From positions 37,587,520-37,651,519 of the forward strand of contig OV884012.1 of assembly GCA_930367205.1 (NCBI GenBank): 64,000 bases of DNA, read 5' to 3'. Position numbers and translations under genes: made by a program. The notes below the pieces were generated by a model, which saw nothing but the letters and a program-made list of their open reading frames with translations, made no database searches and was not told the DNA's origin. Every line of letters begins with the position of its first letter. Positions within the stretch are counted from its first letter, which is position 1. This stretch comes from Acanthosoma haemorrhoidale (Eukaryota; Arthropoda; Insecta; Hemiptera; Acanthosomatidae). Positions 1-15,500 of the stretch are shown in pieces.

Positions 1-1582
1 AATTTGCCTGTAATGTTGTGATACTATGACTTACTACTGGAAATATTAATGAAAACCATGTGAATAAAATTATTATTTTTTTTAGATTGTTTATTAATTG
101 TCATGTAATTCAAAATAAGCTGTAAAACTTTAAGTTACTGTTATTTTGAATTAGATATGTTTAATTATAATCAGAATATTACAAATTCTATTAATCTCTG
201 TGTCCTTAGTGCCATTTTATTATAAATTTATTTGTTCAATTTAACTGCCTCCTCTTGTCAACTCTCGCCCTATTAGGTTTTAAAAATTATAGTTCATTTT
301 GTGTTTATGCATGTTCTTCATTACATCTCAGTAACTAACTGCCCCAACAATTACTGGAAATAACTAACTGCAGTATTAATTATGTTAACATAATTATTAG
401 CTGTAATATATATCCCATTGGTATAAATTTTATTTGCGAATTTGGTGGGGATTCGGTTTGAAATTACTGGTTTCTTTCTAGCTGCACTTTCAACTGTGCA
501 TCGTATTACAAAAGGAATAAAATAACATTCACCAGTAAGAGAAAGATGACCGATTGGTGACAGTGATAGTTATAAGAACAGCCGAATGTAGTGTTAAAAG
601 TATCACCTTATACACTATTTTGTCTTTTACCAATAATTTTTTTTTTTTTAGCAATACAGTGCAGTTCCCTGAAGGTAATTTCAGTTGAGTGTCTCGGGAA
701 TAACAAAGAATTGTGGATAATGAGATTTTAGTGATTTTAATCACAAAAGTTAACAAAATCATTAATTAATGTAGCCGGAAGAAAACCCTTAATTGTGGGA
801 TGGATCACACTTCATTTGAATTATTTTTGGAGGAGCTTTTTCAGAATAAGGGTAATAGAAACATGCGGGGAATCAATGATATAAACAAGCTTGTCTTGTA
901 CAAAGCTCTATGCAGCTACTAGCTTAAATTTTACCAATACAGGAAATTTTACCAAGAAATCGGTGGCATTATTGGCTTAAGCACAGAGTGGTCATCGTTA
1001 GTGATGACAAGAGGTTAAAGTACAATCTCTTTGGAGGTCCTCATAGTGATTGCTGGTCAGCTCCCCATTGACCTGGAGATATGGAGGAGGATTGCATTGT
1101 GCTATACAGAACAAATCATGCCTTATAAAGTAGACACATGTCCATATAAAAATTCAAAGTTGAGAGCATTACACCTCTAGAAGGGACCGAGCATATCGAA
1201 GAGCAGGTTGTTCTTGTCTGCCAAAAAGTTTGGCCAAGGAAGGAGACCAGATGTAGAGAAGAGCCTCATCATAAATTGGACCAAACTTCAGAAAAGCTCT
1301 ATTATTTCAAAAAGTAGCCAACTTCATTATGAACTTATGATGTATTGGAATTATTAGAACATATTATACTTTACTGCCAAAAGTATCCAACAAAGAAAAT
1401 AAAACTCAAGCATTTTCTCTGCCCCCTCTTTGAATGCCCTTCAGCATCATTTTGTAGTCTCATAAACCAAGAAACAGCATATTTTGCATTCATTGAGTTT
1501 TGCAAGGTTTTGAACTTGAAATAGTTTCTGTTAAAATTGTGTAGTTGTTTGGAATCCCTTTTATTAATCTAGTGTATAAACA
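1..1582. other. No recognisable gene; left flank or first intron of TTC7
   Basis: AT-rich sequence with frequent stops in all frames. A short open stretch begins with ATG near 799 but stops after about 20 codons. The part from about 1,140 to 1,500 is less AT-rich and may be an old repeat, but no protein is recognisable. The missing first coding exon of TTC7 should lie here or further left. I looked for an exon resembling the family's N-terminal helix and found none. Confidence 0.5.
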
Positions 1583-1584
1583 TA

Positions 1585-2802
1585 CACGGGCAGTCAAAAG
1601 CTTAGGACCAACTGGTTATTTACATCAAATCTACCTTAAAATCATTAAAGACATGAATCGCTTCTAATAGTAAATATATATTTACACAGATAATCTTTTA
1701 TTAACTTGTATTTACAATAAATTCTTTTAATCAGATTCAGTCAGACCCTTTAATTTAGTGTTCTCTCAACAGCGATGTCCGAAGGGTTCAATTATCTGGT
1801 TTATTTCTGTTCACTGCGCAAGGTCAAGAATTTTAAGTCCCAGATCCTTGCTAAACTAAAAAAATTCTGTGCATAGCAAATGTGTGCATTTTAAAAAGGA
1901 AGACTCACTGGGCCCAAGATTCGAGCTGAACTTAACACCATCTCCAAAAAATCTATTTCTTTTCAACAGTAACAAAAACAGCTCATGGAAGCCAACTTGT
2001 TCGTATGTGTCGGTACACTGAAACCACTTTTAATTCCAGCTAATAATAAGAAAAGTCACGGGTGGGCAGTTGCTTGTAAGGACTTTATATTGGAGGATTG
2101 GAGCAAAGTATCCTAGATAGACGAATCAAAGTTTCAAGTGTTTGTATGGGTGCAGGATTATGGGTAGTCGAACACCATCAGAAAAGTTAATTACTCAGTA
2201 CATAATTCCAACTGGTTCGGTTCTTGTGTGGAGGTGTTTCTCAGGCTTTGGATCCTGAATATCTCATTCAGATTTTGTGAATACTCAACAGGAGAGATAC
2301 AAAGGCATTTTGAAAGACCGCTCAATCCCTTATGGTCTTCGCTTTATTGGTTCATATATTATGCAGCAGAATAATGATCCAAAACAATTGTCCAACCTTT
2401 GAAGGGGCTACTTACAAGGAAAAGAAGATGAAGGCTTTTAGTAAAACATGATATGACCAATGACCAATTGAATTGGTTTGGGAAGAGCTTGATTGTAATG
2501 TCCGAGGTCATGCTCTAATTTTACAAAAACGTCTTTGGGTGCTCCTGCAAAGTTGTTGGAATTAACATGCTATTTGAAAAATTAGACAGATGAAAGAATG
2601 TCACGAGTAGTCCAAGCTGTCTTGAAAAGTAAAAGGATGATTTTTTGATGAAAAAACCTATAAATTTTTCATTTTTGTCACTAAATTGTTTCAGTTTATA
2701 AGTTTAAATCACTGTCATTTACTAATTGTTTTATTAAAATTTTGGTTTAATTTGAGTTTATCCCAAAAAATTGAGGTGATTCTCAAGTTTCAACAGGCAG
2801 TG
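1585..2802 (+). mobile_element. Degenerate Tc1-like DNA transposon
   Basis: Both ends carry imperfect terminal inverted repeats beginning CAC and flanked by TA (1583-1584 and 2803-2804), the target duplication expected for Tc1/mariner elements. Over the first 28 positions including the TA, more than half match. Inside, on the plus strand, the C-terminal part of a Tc1-type transposase can be followed from about 2,290 to 2,570: a segment like YKGILKDRSIPYG, then QQNNDPK, equivalent to the QDNDPKH catalytic-aspartate region, with the usual His lost. Several stops and frame breaks make it inactive. The length of about 1.2 kb is slightly below a full Tc1 element. Confidence 0.8.
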
Positions 2803-2804
2803 TA

Positions 2805-3565
2805 TATATACCTAATTCATTACTAAATAAATATTTTTCATTTAATATTTCCCACATTGCAATTATAAGCTTTGCTGTACTCCTTGAGCTAGACAAAGTT
2901 CCTTGGACTTTTCTAAATTAATAATTTTTATTGATATGGAGGCCGCTGGCATGAGGCAACATAACTGAAAGGTGCAATGGAGGGAAAACTGCTTACATAT
3001 TGCCATTAATTGTATAGGAACAGCCCAGACTGTTCTATGATTCAGTTATACAAGTGATTATCCCTTAATGTTGGAGGCAGTTATTTAAAACATCTGGTTT
3101 TGTGAAGTCTCCCGTGAGTAGGGTAATAGGTAAGGATATGGTAAGGATAAATTCAGGATGGGATTAGGGTAGTATTCACCCTTAATATAGGAGGCTCACA
3201 CGGGCGAGGTTTTTCCTCACTAGAATCTTGCTAAAAACCTATTTACTACCCCAATAATAAAATAAACTATACTATATATAAAAAAAAAAGAATAGTTACA
3301 TAAAAAAGGTTTATGAGGGTACAATTTTGTATTTTGTTATCTTTACTAAATGTGAATAGTTATTTTACTTATGATTAGATTTATGCTTGACAACTGATTT
3401 GTTAAATACTGGAGTAAGAAGTTTTTAATATGTATTTTGTATTTGGAAAATAATTTGTTTTGTTAACTTCCACTTTAATTTTTTAGTTATGCCCAGAAAA
3501 TATCCTTCAACATTTTTTTTTTAATATTCATTTACGTTAAATTGAAACTAATTTTGGTTTTTAAG
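2805..3565. other. Intronic or flanking sequence; possible retroposon tail
   Basis: No open frame. From about 3,060 to 3,290 the sequence is more GC-rich and ends in an A-rich run (near 3,281-3,290). It could be the 3' tail of a LINE or SINE, but I recognise no family. The rest is AT-rich and ends in the T-rich tract before the first recognised TTC7 exon. Confidence 0.35.
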
Positions 3566-6500
3566 GACCACTATGCAGTTTTTTATTGGGTGAAGGAAAA
3601 CTCGAAATTTACCTTGAAGAATATCCTCCATTAGAATGTAATATAAGTAAAGCTAAAATTGGTTTAATTGATGCGAAAAGATTTCTTTTGATAGCTGCTG
3701 GAGAACAAGGAGTAAAAGTAAGTACGTTATCAAGGTATATTTTCAAATGTTCTTATGTTATAGCTGATGGTTATTTATTTTAGTTTATTCAAATATGAAA
3801 AATAATTTTTATTTTTTTAAGAAAATTTTAAATTTAAAAGATTCAAATTAATTTGAGAAATTTTTTAAATACTTAATTTTGTTTGTTGTGTAATTGGCAA
3901 AAAAGAAATGTTGCTAGTTGAACCAAGGACCATAGCCTTACCATTTTTTTTTATTTTACCTGTTAGATTTTTTTTTGCATCAATTGTGTCCTAATTATAT
4001 TTTTTTTTAAAATGGCATACAAGGTTTTTCTTTAAAATAACTCATCACAACTGATTATATTACAAAACAAGTTTAAATCAGTGTCAAGTTGCTGCAAAAT
4101 GTCAACGCAACATTCCTCATGGTATTCTTTTTGCTCTGATTTAAGAAAAGTTTTTTTTTACAAGACAGAGGCATCATCTAAAACCTCCAATTAACAGCCC
4201 ACGAGAAGCCAAGACCTTACCCCCAATGACACTCTCGTCTTCCCGCTTTGATTTCATGACTATATTTGTGTTTGTGGGCTTTTTACTGGTCTTAAGGGAC
4301 TGAGGAAGCCATCATCCATCTTGCAAGAATTCTGGCCTAAATAAACTCCCAGGGTTGAGACCATACTTTAGTCTAATGTTTTGACATAAGTTCCAATATT
4401 AAAAAAAAACTATCTCAAAGCAAGGCATACAATAATTCTAATATGGTATGATAAGTACATGTAATAGGCAGGGAGGAAACATAAAAATATGATTGCATTA
4501 TCTTTAGAATTTAAATTAAAGAAAGCCTCGACCCTCCATTAGTTCTTCCCTCTTAAAACAACTGAATGTTTGCCTAGACTGGTTGCTGATGATTCTCCTC
4601 CCTTCTTCTTAAGTCCAAGATTGACATTTCTAGGGCCACTTCTTCCTTTCTTTAAGCAAAGTGGGTGTTTGGTAAAATGGATAAAGCCTTGTCCGCCATC
4701 ATTAGTGCAGAAGAAAAAGCAGTGTATCAAGTAGCCCTCACAATAGTTTAAACATAGTATCCGGCCTCCTCACAAATTAAATGGGATTTTAACCGGCCAG
4801 TATGAACTGAATCATTCCCTGCTTCTTCTAAGTGTAGTAGAAAAGCCATCTCCACTATGTCAAGGAGTCTGAGACCTCTCTCTGTTATTTAGAGGAATCT
4901 GAGGTCAAGTTTTGGGGCTTTGATAAGTTTCACATCAAGATGATTTTGAACAAGTGGTTAATGATCAACGACTCCATAAGAAAGTCTGGAATATTCCATG
5001 AAATGGAGTTTTAATGAGAAGAGAAAGAGTTAGCAAAAAATACTAGTTACCAGTCACACCAACTCTAATATTATTACTGTAATCCCTCCATTGTTTCTAG
5101 TATGGGATACTTTGCTGATATGAGCAACCATATTATTTTTAAGGTTTTTTTTTATTTGCTATTTTTGGAAAATTGTATGTAAAATTAAAACTCAAAATTG
5201 AAACTGTATGTTTTCTTGAAATCTTATTTGTAGGCAGGCGTTTCCTTGGATGCTCACCTTCTTTTGGGTAAACTTCACTATGCGATGGGCTGCTATGATG
5301 ATGCTTTGAAACATTATACTGAAGCTGATTTGCAATCATTGACTGAGAAGTCATTGCCGAGCAGAAGCTTAAGAATCGTAGCTGAGTCTTATGCTGTTAA
5401 AGGTTTTTAGTTGTATAGTATTTCATATTCATGTGGCTACCATGTGAAGATTATTAAGTAACATAAAACAATTTAGCCAGATAGTTATTGGTTATGATAC
5501 AATTTATTCATTTTTTATTCGCTTGAAGGAGACAGAAAGAATTTTGATCCTTTAAACTTTGCTTTTTATGATTTACATCACACTTTATTAACTATTAAAT
5601 ATCCTTTTAATTAATTTTTGACAAATATTAATACATTGATTACCGATAAAATCATAGTGGTGTCTTCTGCATGCCAACAGTTGGATAAAGAGGATGCCAT
5701 GTGGTTGATGCAATTGATCTTGCTGCACTCTAATTAGAAAAATATTAACATAAATTTTTTCATATTCCATTCAGTTTAAACATATTACAAGGTACTTCAG
5801 AATGGTTGTGTAGCTGTTGAAAGAGCTTGTATCTAAATAAACAAAATTTGTGGCAAGACAAATGAAAAAGCTTTATTAAATAATAGGTTGGCTAAAAGTT
5901 CGTTCGGTTTTTTAAGCGAAAATAAGACACAACTTTTAAACACAAAGCGATTTATTCAATCAATGATATAATTGCCATTTTATTCCAGTATCTTCCGCCA
6001 TCTCATAGGCAGATTCATAATTCCATGCTCCAAGAATTTCCTGTCTTTACTGGCAAAATAATTTTCCAAGTGGATTTTTACATCTTCTTCAGAGTTTAAG
6101 GTCTGTCCATTCAATGAATTTTGAAGAGACCAAAACAGGTGGAAATCTGAAGGTGTAAGGTCGGGCGAATATGGAGGGTGCAGCCAAACTTCCCAGCCAA
6201 GCTCCAGTAACTTCTGCCGCGTCTGCAAAGAAGTGTGCGGTCTGGCATTGTCGTGATGGAAGACAATCCCCTTACGGTTGGCTAGTTCTGGACGCTTCTG
6301 GTGGATCGCTGCATTTAATTTGTCCAGCTGGTCACAGTACACATCCGAATTGATGTTCCTGTTCGTGGGAAGAAGTTCGTAAAAGACAACACCCCTCCAA
6401 TCCCACCAAAATCGCATAACTTTCTTTGGGTGAAGTCCTGCTTTGGGGGTTGTTTGTGGTAATTCGCCGCGCTTCCCCCACGAGCGTTTGCACTCCTCAT

Positions 6501-9500
6501 TGTTATAGATGATCCACTTTGTCGCTATTAATCTCAGTTGGCTGGCCAGAGCAAGGTGTGTCTTGAACCGAAAAATTTCCCGATCAAAATCTTGAAAACC
6601 ACTTCTAGTACACACGTTCTGAACAGCATCCTCTCCGTATTCAGCGCATATCTTCTTGCAAGTTTCCACTGCTTTCTTGACTTTTTTAAAATAAAAAATC
6701 ATGAGGTGTCGATAATGTTCGTTTGGTTTTCCATTTTCAGGATGATCCTAAACACACAAAATACAATCAGTCTCGTCGGAATTTCGCGTCAAACTACGTT
6801 GAAGTGTCTAGTATCTGACGAGAGCGCACTCACAAGGGACGGACTGAAGGTAGCTACATATTAGACTGCTCGAAGTTTCATGATGACAAAAACTGTACGG
6901 ACTTTTTGGGCAACCTGATAGAAACACTGTACATCTGGAAAATAAATCAATATTCTCAATAGTTATTGTTTTTTCCACCTTTCCCTTGGTTTACATGTAT
7001 CCCGAAAATATTTCAAGTTAACTGGATTAGTAGATTAATAACTTTAACAATGTTTCATAAAACAGCATCAGTTACACACTGTGAATTCCAATGAAATTGT
7101 GCTTTATGCTTCAATATGTCTTCTATTATAGTTTTTATATAACTTTATCTGTCTTAAACCCATCATTTTTTATCACAGACATAGCCAGGAATTTTATTTG
7201 GTTAGGGATTTAAAGTTTTGGGGAACAATTTTAATATTTTTTCTTGAGGGAAAAATTGTAAAAAATGAATTATAATTAAACATCTATACCTACATCACTA
7301 ATATTTATTATGCAGTACAAGATATTTTACACCTATCAGGCTTTCAAATATTATTTAATATCATTAATTAACAGCCAAAGATCAGGCAAGATCAGGACTT
7401 GAACCGGGACCTCCCCAACATTTTATTTGGTAAATAAATAAAATATTTACTATTATTTAAAATATATATTTTATTTGGTAAATAAATAAAATATTAGGAA
7501 GATCGAGGGCTCGAGCCCCAATCTTGCCAGCAATGTTTTTGGTTGTTAATTATTAATTAATAGTATTAATCTATAATTAATAATTATAGATGGTCATGAG
7601 ACTGGTACCACAGTAAAAATTTCTTATACTTCATAATATAATTTTTGGCATTTTTTATTCTTTTCTTTAGAATTTCTCTGGGGGGGGGGGAGGATTTTAT
7701 CCCTCTAATTCTCATCCTCTCTAGTTCCTAATCCTTGTTTTTGATAATTATATTTTATTATCATGTATCATTCACTGCAGCTAACGATTATTTTATCAAT
7801 ATACACACTCCACACCGGTACCACACCAACATTATTTCTTCAGTTGGTATTGGGTTTTTCAAACTGTTAAAGCTTCTGCTAAAAATAATGTTAATTTTCT
7901 AAAAAGTGTGTGGACCAATCCAACAAAGTTATCTGTCATCTCTTCATTAATAAAGTGTGTGCTTTTCCTTTTCTAAAGTTTAACATTGACATTATTACTA
8001 ACTAACATTCTTTCCATATTTAATTTATTTGATTTAATAGGTTTATGCCTTGAAAAAGTTCCACCTTCATCAACATCAAAGTATAAGCATATAGAGTGGG
8101 AAGAGCAGATGGTTAAAAGTTTTGAATTGGCAGGTGATTTAACGTTACTCTATTTACAAGAGCAAGATAAACTTCAACAGCAGTTTGTTAGCAACACTGG
8201 AACCGGAACTGGTAAATATAATTTTTTTGGTTTACTATAAGGAAATTTCCTTTTTTATGTTTACCTTGCTAATTGATACCCCTCATAAATTCAGGGATGA
8301 TAGTCTTTTATCATTCCCTAACAGCCCAAAAATTCCTTCAGCTTAAGCTGACATACAATTCATTAATCTATCTTGGGTAATTTTGCTTGTATATAATAAA
8401 TGAGTGTTATAATACACAAACATTTATTCTCAAATGCTAATTATTTAAGCAATGTTGATAATTTTTCAAGTAAGACTTAATCACTTTATTCAAAAGATAG
8501 TTTAAGAAACACTGATCTAGTAAATTTAGTCGAGAAATATCCTTGTAATGTTGTAGGGTCACATTCCCCGCAACCTTTGGCAACTCTTCGGCCAATGGGA
8601 CCTATTCTGGAGACAGCACTTCAAAGGGCTCCTCTCCTGCATATCACGGCAGGCAGACTCCCAGCTGCTGTAAACAGATACAGGTTTTTGAAAATGCGTA
8701 CTAAAATAATCTCAAACTTATCAACAGGAATGGTTTCTTATTAGATAATTTTTTTTTAACAGGAGCATGCTGTCCGCTGAAGAGTCAAGTGGAACACATA
8801 CACTTAGATTAACATTGACGAGGCAACTTGGCGAAGTACTTATCAGAGGTTTCACTGGAATGAAGTATTCAGCACCTTTGAATGGAAATGGTAATTATTG
8901 TTCAATTACAAGTCTAATGCATGTGTATTTCAATAGGATTGAAAAAATTATGCAAATGTCTTATAGGTACCTTGAGTAGGAGAAGTGGAACTGCGAATCC
9001 TTGGAAACCAAAATTTTATTCTGGTCATAATTTATTCATCCCTAGGAATGAAAGTGAAGAAATTATACTCCTTTTGTTGATAAGGTGATTAGATTTTTTA
9101 AATGTATTGTAATAATTTGTTAATGAAGTTTATAAGTATTAATTTCATTATCAACAGCTTTTTATTCGGTCTGAATCAATACCTCTTAAACTTTTTTTGT
9201 TGTGTATAATTTCGGCTTTGCCTTTAAACTTTTAGGAAGTTCATTCCTATCCTCCCCTTAGTTCCTGATTATTCTGATATTATAAAGTGATAAATAGAAA
9301 GGTCTTTCAAACTCCTACCCTTATTTTTTATCAATTAATTAACACAAAAACACTTACTTCCTGAGAGATAAAGGAATGATGAGCTTCAGGACATAATGAT
9401 AACATGAAATCTTCTATGTTGATTCATGCTAAATTGATTTGTTGCTTTTCATTTTTTTAAAATATATGTTAACATATTGTAATTAATGTAATAATGAATA

Positions 9501-12500
9501 TTATATTATTCATACATTTACGGTTGTTTCCTGTTAGAAGGAATACAACCAATTTCTAATACCCATGCATGCATTAACAAGACAGAACAATGGTTCCCTA
9601 AAAGCTTCTTAACCAGTGATGATATTAATTCCAAAGTTGGTATGGAAACTGTTTAGCACACCAAAACATATTGTTGGGTCCACATAATTTCACCACTTAA
9701 CTCCAATGCCAGATAATGACAATTATTAGAAAATAAAGTTTGGTTGTAAAACAAACCATTAGCAATTTTCATCATTTCATGTGGAAGGAAATATAATTAC
9801 TAATGTCTATATAGTGAAGCAATGGCTGGAAGAGAAGCAGTTCTTAGTCAGTCTCCAGAATTCAAAGATGCCAGGATACAAGCTTTGACTAATGCGACTA
9901 CAGTCTACGATCTATTAACCATTACACTTGTTAGATGGGGGCAGATAAGTCTCTTGCATGAGGTATTTATTGATTATATATACATAAGTATATTTTATTA
10001 TATTATCTCAATGTTATTAAATTAGTACTTATTGTAATAATGTTTTGATGATTAAAATATAACAAATTCATTTATTTTGTGAAAGTAAAATTATTAATTG
10101 TGATTAATTGGATAAAGTCAGATTAAAAGCAAGAGTTTATAATTGCCACTAATAGAGTTAACCTTGCAATCGATGGTCAAGAGCCAAGACTATAGGTGGG
10201 GGAAAAGAGGCTGATAAAAGGAGAGAGGCTGGATGGAGGGACTGTCTATTTAATACGGTCCGGAGGTGGAAGGAGCTCTATTTGCTTTAGTATAGAGGAT
10301 CAAGAAGACTTATGCAGACATGACTTATAGTTTGAATTACTAAAGTGTGAGAGGCCATCGTAATTCACTCTTGAAGTTTGTCGGGCTTTTGTATGAAAGA
10401 AGAGCGAAGGACAGGACAACAACAGGGATGAAAGACTTCTCCTTTATCGATGAGTAAATCCAGGTACTTTTACAGAATTCAAGACAAAACTGTGAGTACC
10501 AGAATAATTCACATTACTACTCTGACGTTAGAGACAGCTAATCCATGTTTTCAAAGTGTTGTGTTAGATTATAAGATTATTAATGTTTAAAGATAGTAAA
10601 GTAAAATTAGGTTAAAGTATGAGTGTTTGGTCAGACCCAACCTGAGATAATTATTAAAAGAGTAAATTAAAAAAAAATCAATGATTAAATAAGTTGTTTT
10701 ATTATTAACGTATTGAATTTGATATTAGTATTTGTTTGTAACAAAGCCATTACGTAGTGTCACACGCATTCATTATCTTAACTTACAACCGTAAGAGATT
10801 AAGAAAATTTAGTATTTAAATTTTGGTTTTATAATATCAAGGTTAAATTAATTATTATTGTTTATTTAATATCACTGTATTATATATTAGTAGAACTAAT
10901 TTTGCCAAATTTCGTAGTACTGTTATTTCTAATGCCCACCTTTTTTGTAGTTTTTCCAGGGCCTTTGCCATCGATGAAGAGTGCCCCATTTTTAATTTTG
11001 CTAGCTATTGGCTGGACGAGTCATGCTAGTTTAGGCAATGCTCCCTCCTATACTGTCACTCATTCTTAAAAATGATCACATAATACCAATTCACATCATA
11101 GGTGGTCCCGTGCGAACAACATTAGTTTTTATTGGATTTCTCCAATTGTATGGATCTAGTCTGGTTCACTCGACCTTTTCTTCAATAGGTATTTGCCTAG
11201 TACCAACCATGCTACCTGCTAAACCCCTTAGCTACCTGCCGAATGCAGTACCCCTTCATGAGATGGTTTGCCATGAATTTACCAGCCTGCCTTGACTTTT
11301 AAAACTCCTCCAATACTCTCTCCTCAGCAAATTAAATTCCTCCTTTCTCTGTTCTTCCCAGTTCAGTCTTCCAAGCTTTATGTTTCTTACCACATCCACT
11401 TCACCAAAAATGGCGTAAATCTCCCTATATTTTTTCTGCTTCTCCAGATTTGTTTTTTCCCTTATAGGACCAAAAATCCTTTTTTTTTAATTTTTTGTCC
11501 TAATTCTTTTTTTTGTTTGGTGATCAACAAGTTTTTCTCGTGTCTTAGACAAGGTTCAGGTCTGATAGACGCCTAAGGACTGGTCTTGATTAGTCAGTTT
11601 CTCTATAAGTCATATTGTTCCCTTTGTTTCTGCAGAGGTGTCATTCTATGAGCTAATCTTAATTCCCAAAATAAGTAGACTCATTTATACATTAATGGTT
11701 TGGTTTTATTGGCTGAAAGAACTCACACCTGGTGAATCAGGGCTGCCACAGACGATTGGGACTACTTTAAAAGATATTTACTACTGATTATTCTCTAGCC
11801 TATTTGGCCACAAGCATCACTGTAAATAATATGACCATAAACATTTATTATTGTATAAACAGAAAATTTTGTCAATATAACAAATGTGATGTGATTTGGT
11901 AAAGGATGTTTTAAAATGTTTGTGATTTATTACAGTCCCTTGAGCGTGCACTTAAGTTTTCGTATGAAGAGTGCCATGTCTGGATGCAGAGAGCTCTTTG
12001 CTTGGAAAATATGGGAAGATACATAGAAGCGGTAGCCATCATGAAGGAAGTAATTAGAATGCAACCTACAAAAGTTATGCCTTGTCTTCTAGCTGCACGG
12101 ATATCCTACCATCATCTAAATAATGTAAGCATTTGTTTTTAGATATTTTTCTTTATAATCTGCTCTGTGTGATCGCCTATATAATTTGGCATAATTTATT
12201 ACCCAGAAGGGATGACTTTTAAAGCTGTACATGTTCTTCTCTATAGTTTTGCATTGTATATTTCATTCCCTCTAGGGATGCCATTAAAAGCAATGCGTGA
12301 TATGTGATACCTCTGTACTTACTTACCTTACGTATGATCACATTATGCTGCTGTAATGAGAAATCTATGCTGAGTATAATAGATTAACTTTACCTTTAAA
12401 AAAAAAAACAATGGGATGCCAATTTAGGATAAATTTAACAGCCTGAGCTTGATTATTTGTCATCTTCGCCATAATACTTTTACTTAGATAGACAAAAAAA

Positions 12501-15500
12501 AAAAATAAACCCATTTAACACTCAAATTACCAATATATATTATTCAACACTATGTCCCAAAGGAATTTTGTGTTCAACAGAAGGTTAGGTGGATATTGGA
12601 TAGTAACACCAAGCTATAAATGGGAAGAACTTTATTATTCTCTACAAAAATTAATTTTATTTAACATAAAAGTAATTGATACTTAATAAATTATTTTATA
12701 TAATGAAAAAAATGGCAGTATTGACTAATAGTTTTATAAGCTCAACATGTTATTTACCCAGGAAAGACTTAGGGTTTTCACTTTCTATGTTCTTGAAGCA
12801 GACATCAGGCGCAGTCCAAACTTCGACTGCCAACGATAGGCTACAACCACGGTCCAGGTGAGATCTTCACAAACAATGAATGTAACCAAAGCCAAACTTG
12901 AGACCCAAGAGTGAGACTGACCTTCATCAGAGTTACATTTCCTACATTAAAGACAGTTAGGGCTGCTACTCATAGTTTTCAAAAGTTTGGTGTTCATAAT
13001 TAATAATAAGGTTAAGTAACATAAAAGTAAGAAAATTTGTTTGTCTGTAGCCAACCTGGGAGTTTTAATATAAACAATAGTGGTTTCATAAATAAATTAA
13101 TGATTACGAAATATTTTATTATTATTTATTAAAACCTGATATTCTTATTTATTCGTAACGAAGAGGTTATTTGGTCACATATTGATTTACAACCCTAAGA
13201 GGTTAAAGTAAGTATTTAATTATGGGTTTTTAATTATCAGGTGAAATATATTAATAATATCCCAACTAGTAAATAACATTTCAATATATTCTAGAGTCCC
13301 TCACTCCATGCTGGGAGCACTGTCTCTATTCCTTTCCTCTGGCTAATTGACATTGCTTTTATCTCAAACCACAGAAAACCTAAACTATACAAGTATACAC
13401 TTCAAGCTGCCATTGTTTCTCCAAAAGGTGGCGTATTTCTCATTCCAGGTATGTGGCCAGGGATTATGTTCATGCATTCACATACCCAGATGGCTGTTTA
13501 TGTTCCTGTGACATGGGCCTGGTATTAATTATAAGGTGTAAATCTTCAAAGAGGTCTATTTCTGCTGTTTTGTTCAGTCTCTTGCTCTTTATCTTATGCC
13601 GCCTTTTTGTTGATTGTAATGCTTATTTAATTTTTATCTTTTAATACAAACATCATAAAGTTAAATGTAAATTCAAAGGAGATTCTACAACTCAAACAAA
13701 TTGATTATATTATTTTATATAATGATTGGGTTAGCTGAAATCTCTCACATCTCATAATTCTAAAATTATTTTTAACAAATGACAATTCCATTAATGTATA
13801 TTCTATCTTAAAGAGATGTCTCATCTCATATATTCAATAAATCAATTCTGTATATGTGAGGGTTTTCGTATACTACAAATCAGGTGTTATCTTTTTCAGG
13901 TCATGATTAGAGGGTTGATTTGTTTCATTTCAATGGCCCCAGGTACTTATTATATTATATTGATTGTTTTGTATGGAGTTCTATTGTAGAAATATCTTGA
14001 ATGTAATTTGTCATTTTAAACTTTGAAACAATATTTTGTCATTATTTTTTTTTTTAAATAAAAATAGTGGTACTAGTTGGGATCTTTTAATTTTCAGCTT
14101 AGTGCTTCTTAAAGCAATGACATAATTTTTTCCCCATATACTTTACAGTTTAGGACAGCATAGATGATTGTTATTATGGTTTGCTGTTGTATAAATATAC
14201 GGCTTTAAAGTAGAATGTTGTGCCTACAGGTATCAGAAGGGATCATGTGGAGTGAAATGGCCCTCCAGCGAGAGCAGAGCCATCCTCAAGGACTTTTATC
14301 CAGGTGTCATCTCTATATTGGCATCGGAGCTCATTACATTGCTTTGTCTTCTCATCTCAAGGCAAAAAAACATTTTTCAAACGTTAGTGGGTTTGAATCA
14401 TTTAATAAGTAAGTGCTCACTGATTAAATTGATAAATAACTAAACTTGTCTACCCACAAATACTTAATTTATTTAGATACAACACTTTCGGTGACTATAC
14501 CACCATTCCAAATATCCTATATTCAACTTATGTATGATTAATAAATTATCATTTTATAATGTACTCACAATTCGCTCTATAAATAGAGCTATAACTATTC
14601 AAGACAAGTGGTCCATCCAGTAAACAATTATTGTTTTACTAAAGTTTAATGTCAATTGTTTAACCTAAAAAGGAAAAATATTATATTAAGCATACCTAAT
14701 ACTGGATATTGACCTTGAAGTACTAAAGGAGTAAGTACCTAAAAAAATATTTATTAAAGAAACCCTTGGGCTATAAACATCTTTTTCATATTAAATATGT
14801 AGAAAAGAATAAAAAAGGATCAGTAAAACTTTAAAAAAATAAAATGGAACTATAACCAAACATATCCTCTATGTTTATTTCATAATTTAATTTATTCTAT
14901 GGTAACATCATTCAGTAAATTTTGCTTTAATCTATTTGGTCATTGAAGCCAAGCTCCTTCATCATCTTGCTTTTTAAAACTTGCCCTTTTCCACTAAAGG
15001 TATGATTGAAATCCTGTCTATATTTCTTTGAATGGTTTACTTGAAACTGTTTTGTTCTTTGCTTCCTAAATGAGAAAATGTTGGAAATGTTATTTTTATA
15101 ACTACACTTTCACAGTTTATGACTCTTATTTAAAACTAAATGCTTGCAAGTAACCAGAAATTTGGAAGGAGGGTGATGGTAGAAGCATTTTGAGAACTTT
15201 TCTTGGGACAGGTGAGGGAAAAAACGAAAAGAAGATAACAAGACCCCCTCATTCTGATTTGGTTAGAATAGCAGAAAGATGAAGAACCCCTGCTCCTATT
15301 ATTTATTGTAAAATTAAGACAATCTTTGGAAACAAATACTTATCTTCAAAAAACTATTTTTATGGGCACTACCTCAGAATTTTATTTTCAATTTCTCTGT
15401 TTATTTATATTTAAAAAATACAATTTATTGATTGTTGCTTTATGGTTTTATTACTAATTGATATAACAAGATTTTAGTTTTTAGAAACCTTACTCTATTA

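Noticed and set aside
1140..1330. Possible coding remnant with several Arg/Lys/Glu-rich codons.
   Set aside because: Stops in every frame and no recognisable family.
11038..11576. Two adjacent plus-strand open frames in a TTC7 intron.
   Set aside because: No recognisable motif, low-complexity T-rich end, no splice context. Probably chance or an old repeat.
10560..13265. The two diverged direct repeats as LTRs of one retroelement.
   Set aside because: A conserved TTC7 exon (11936-12124) lies between them and no gag or pol is seen.
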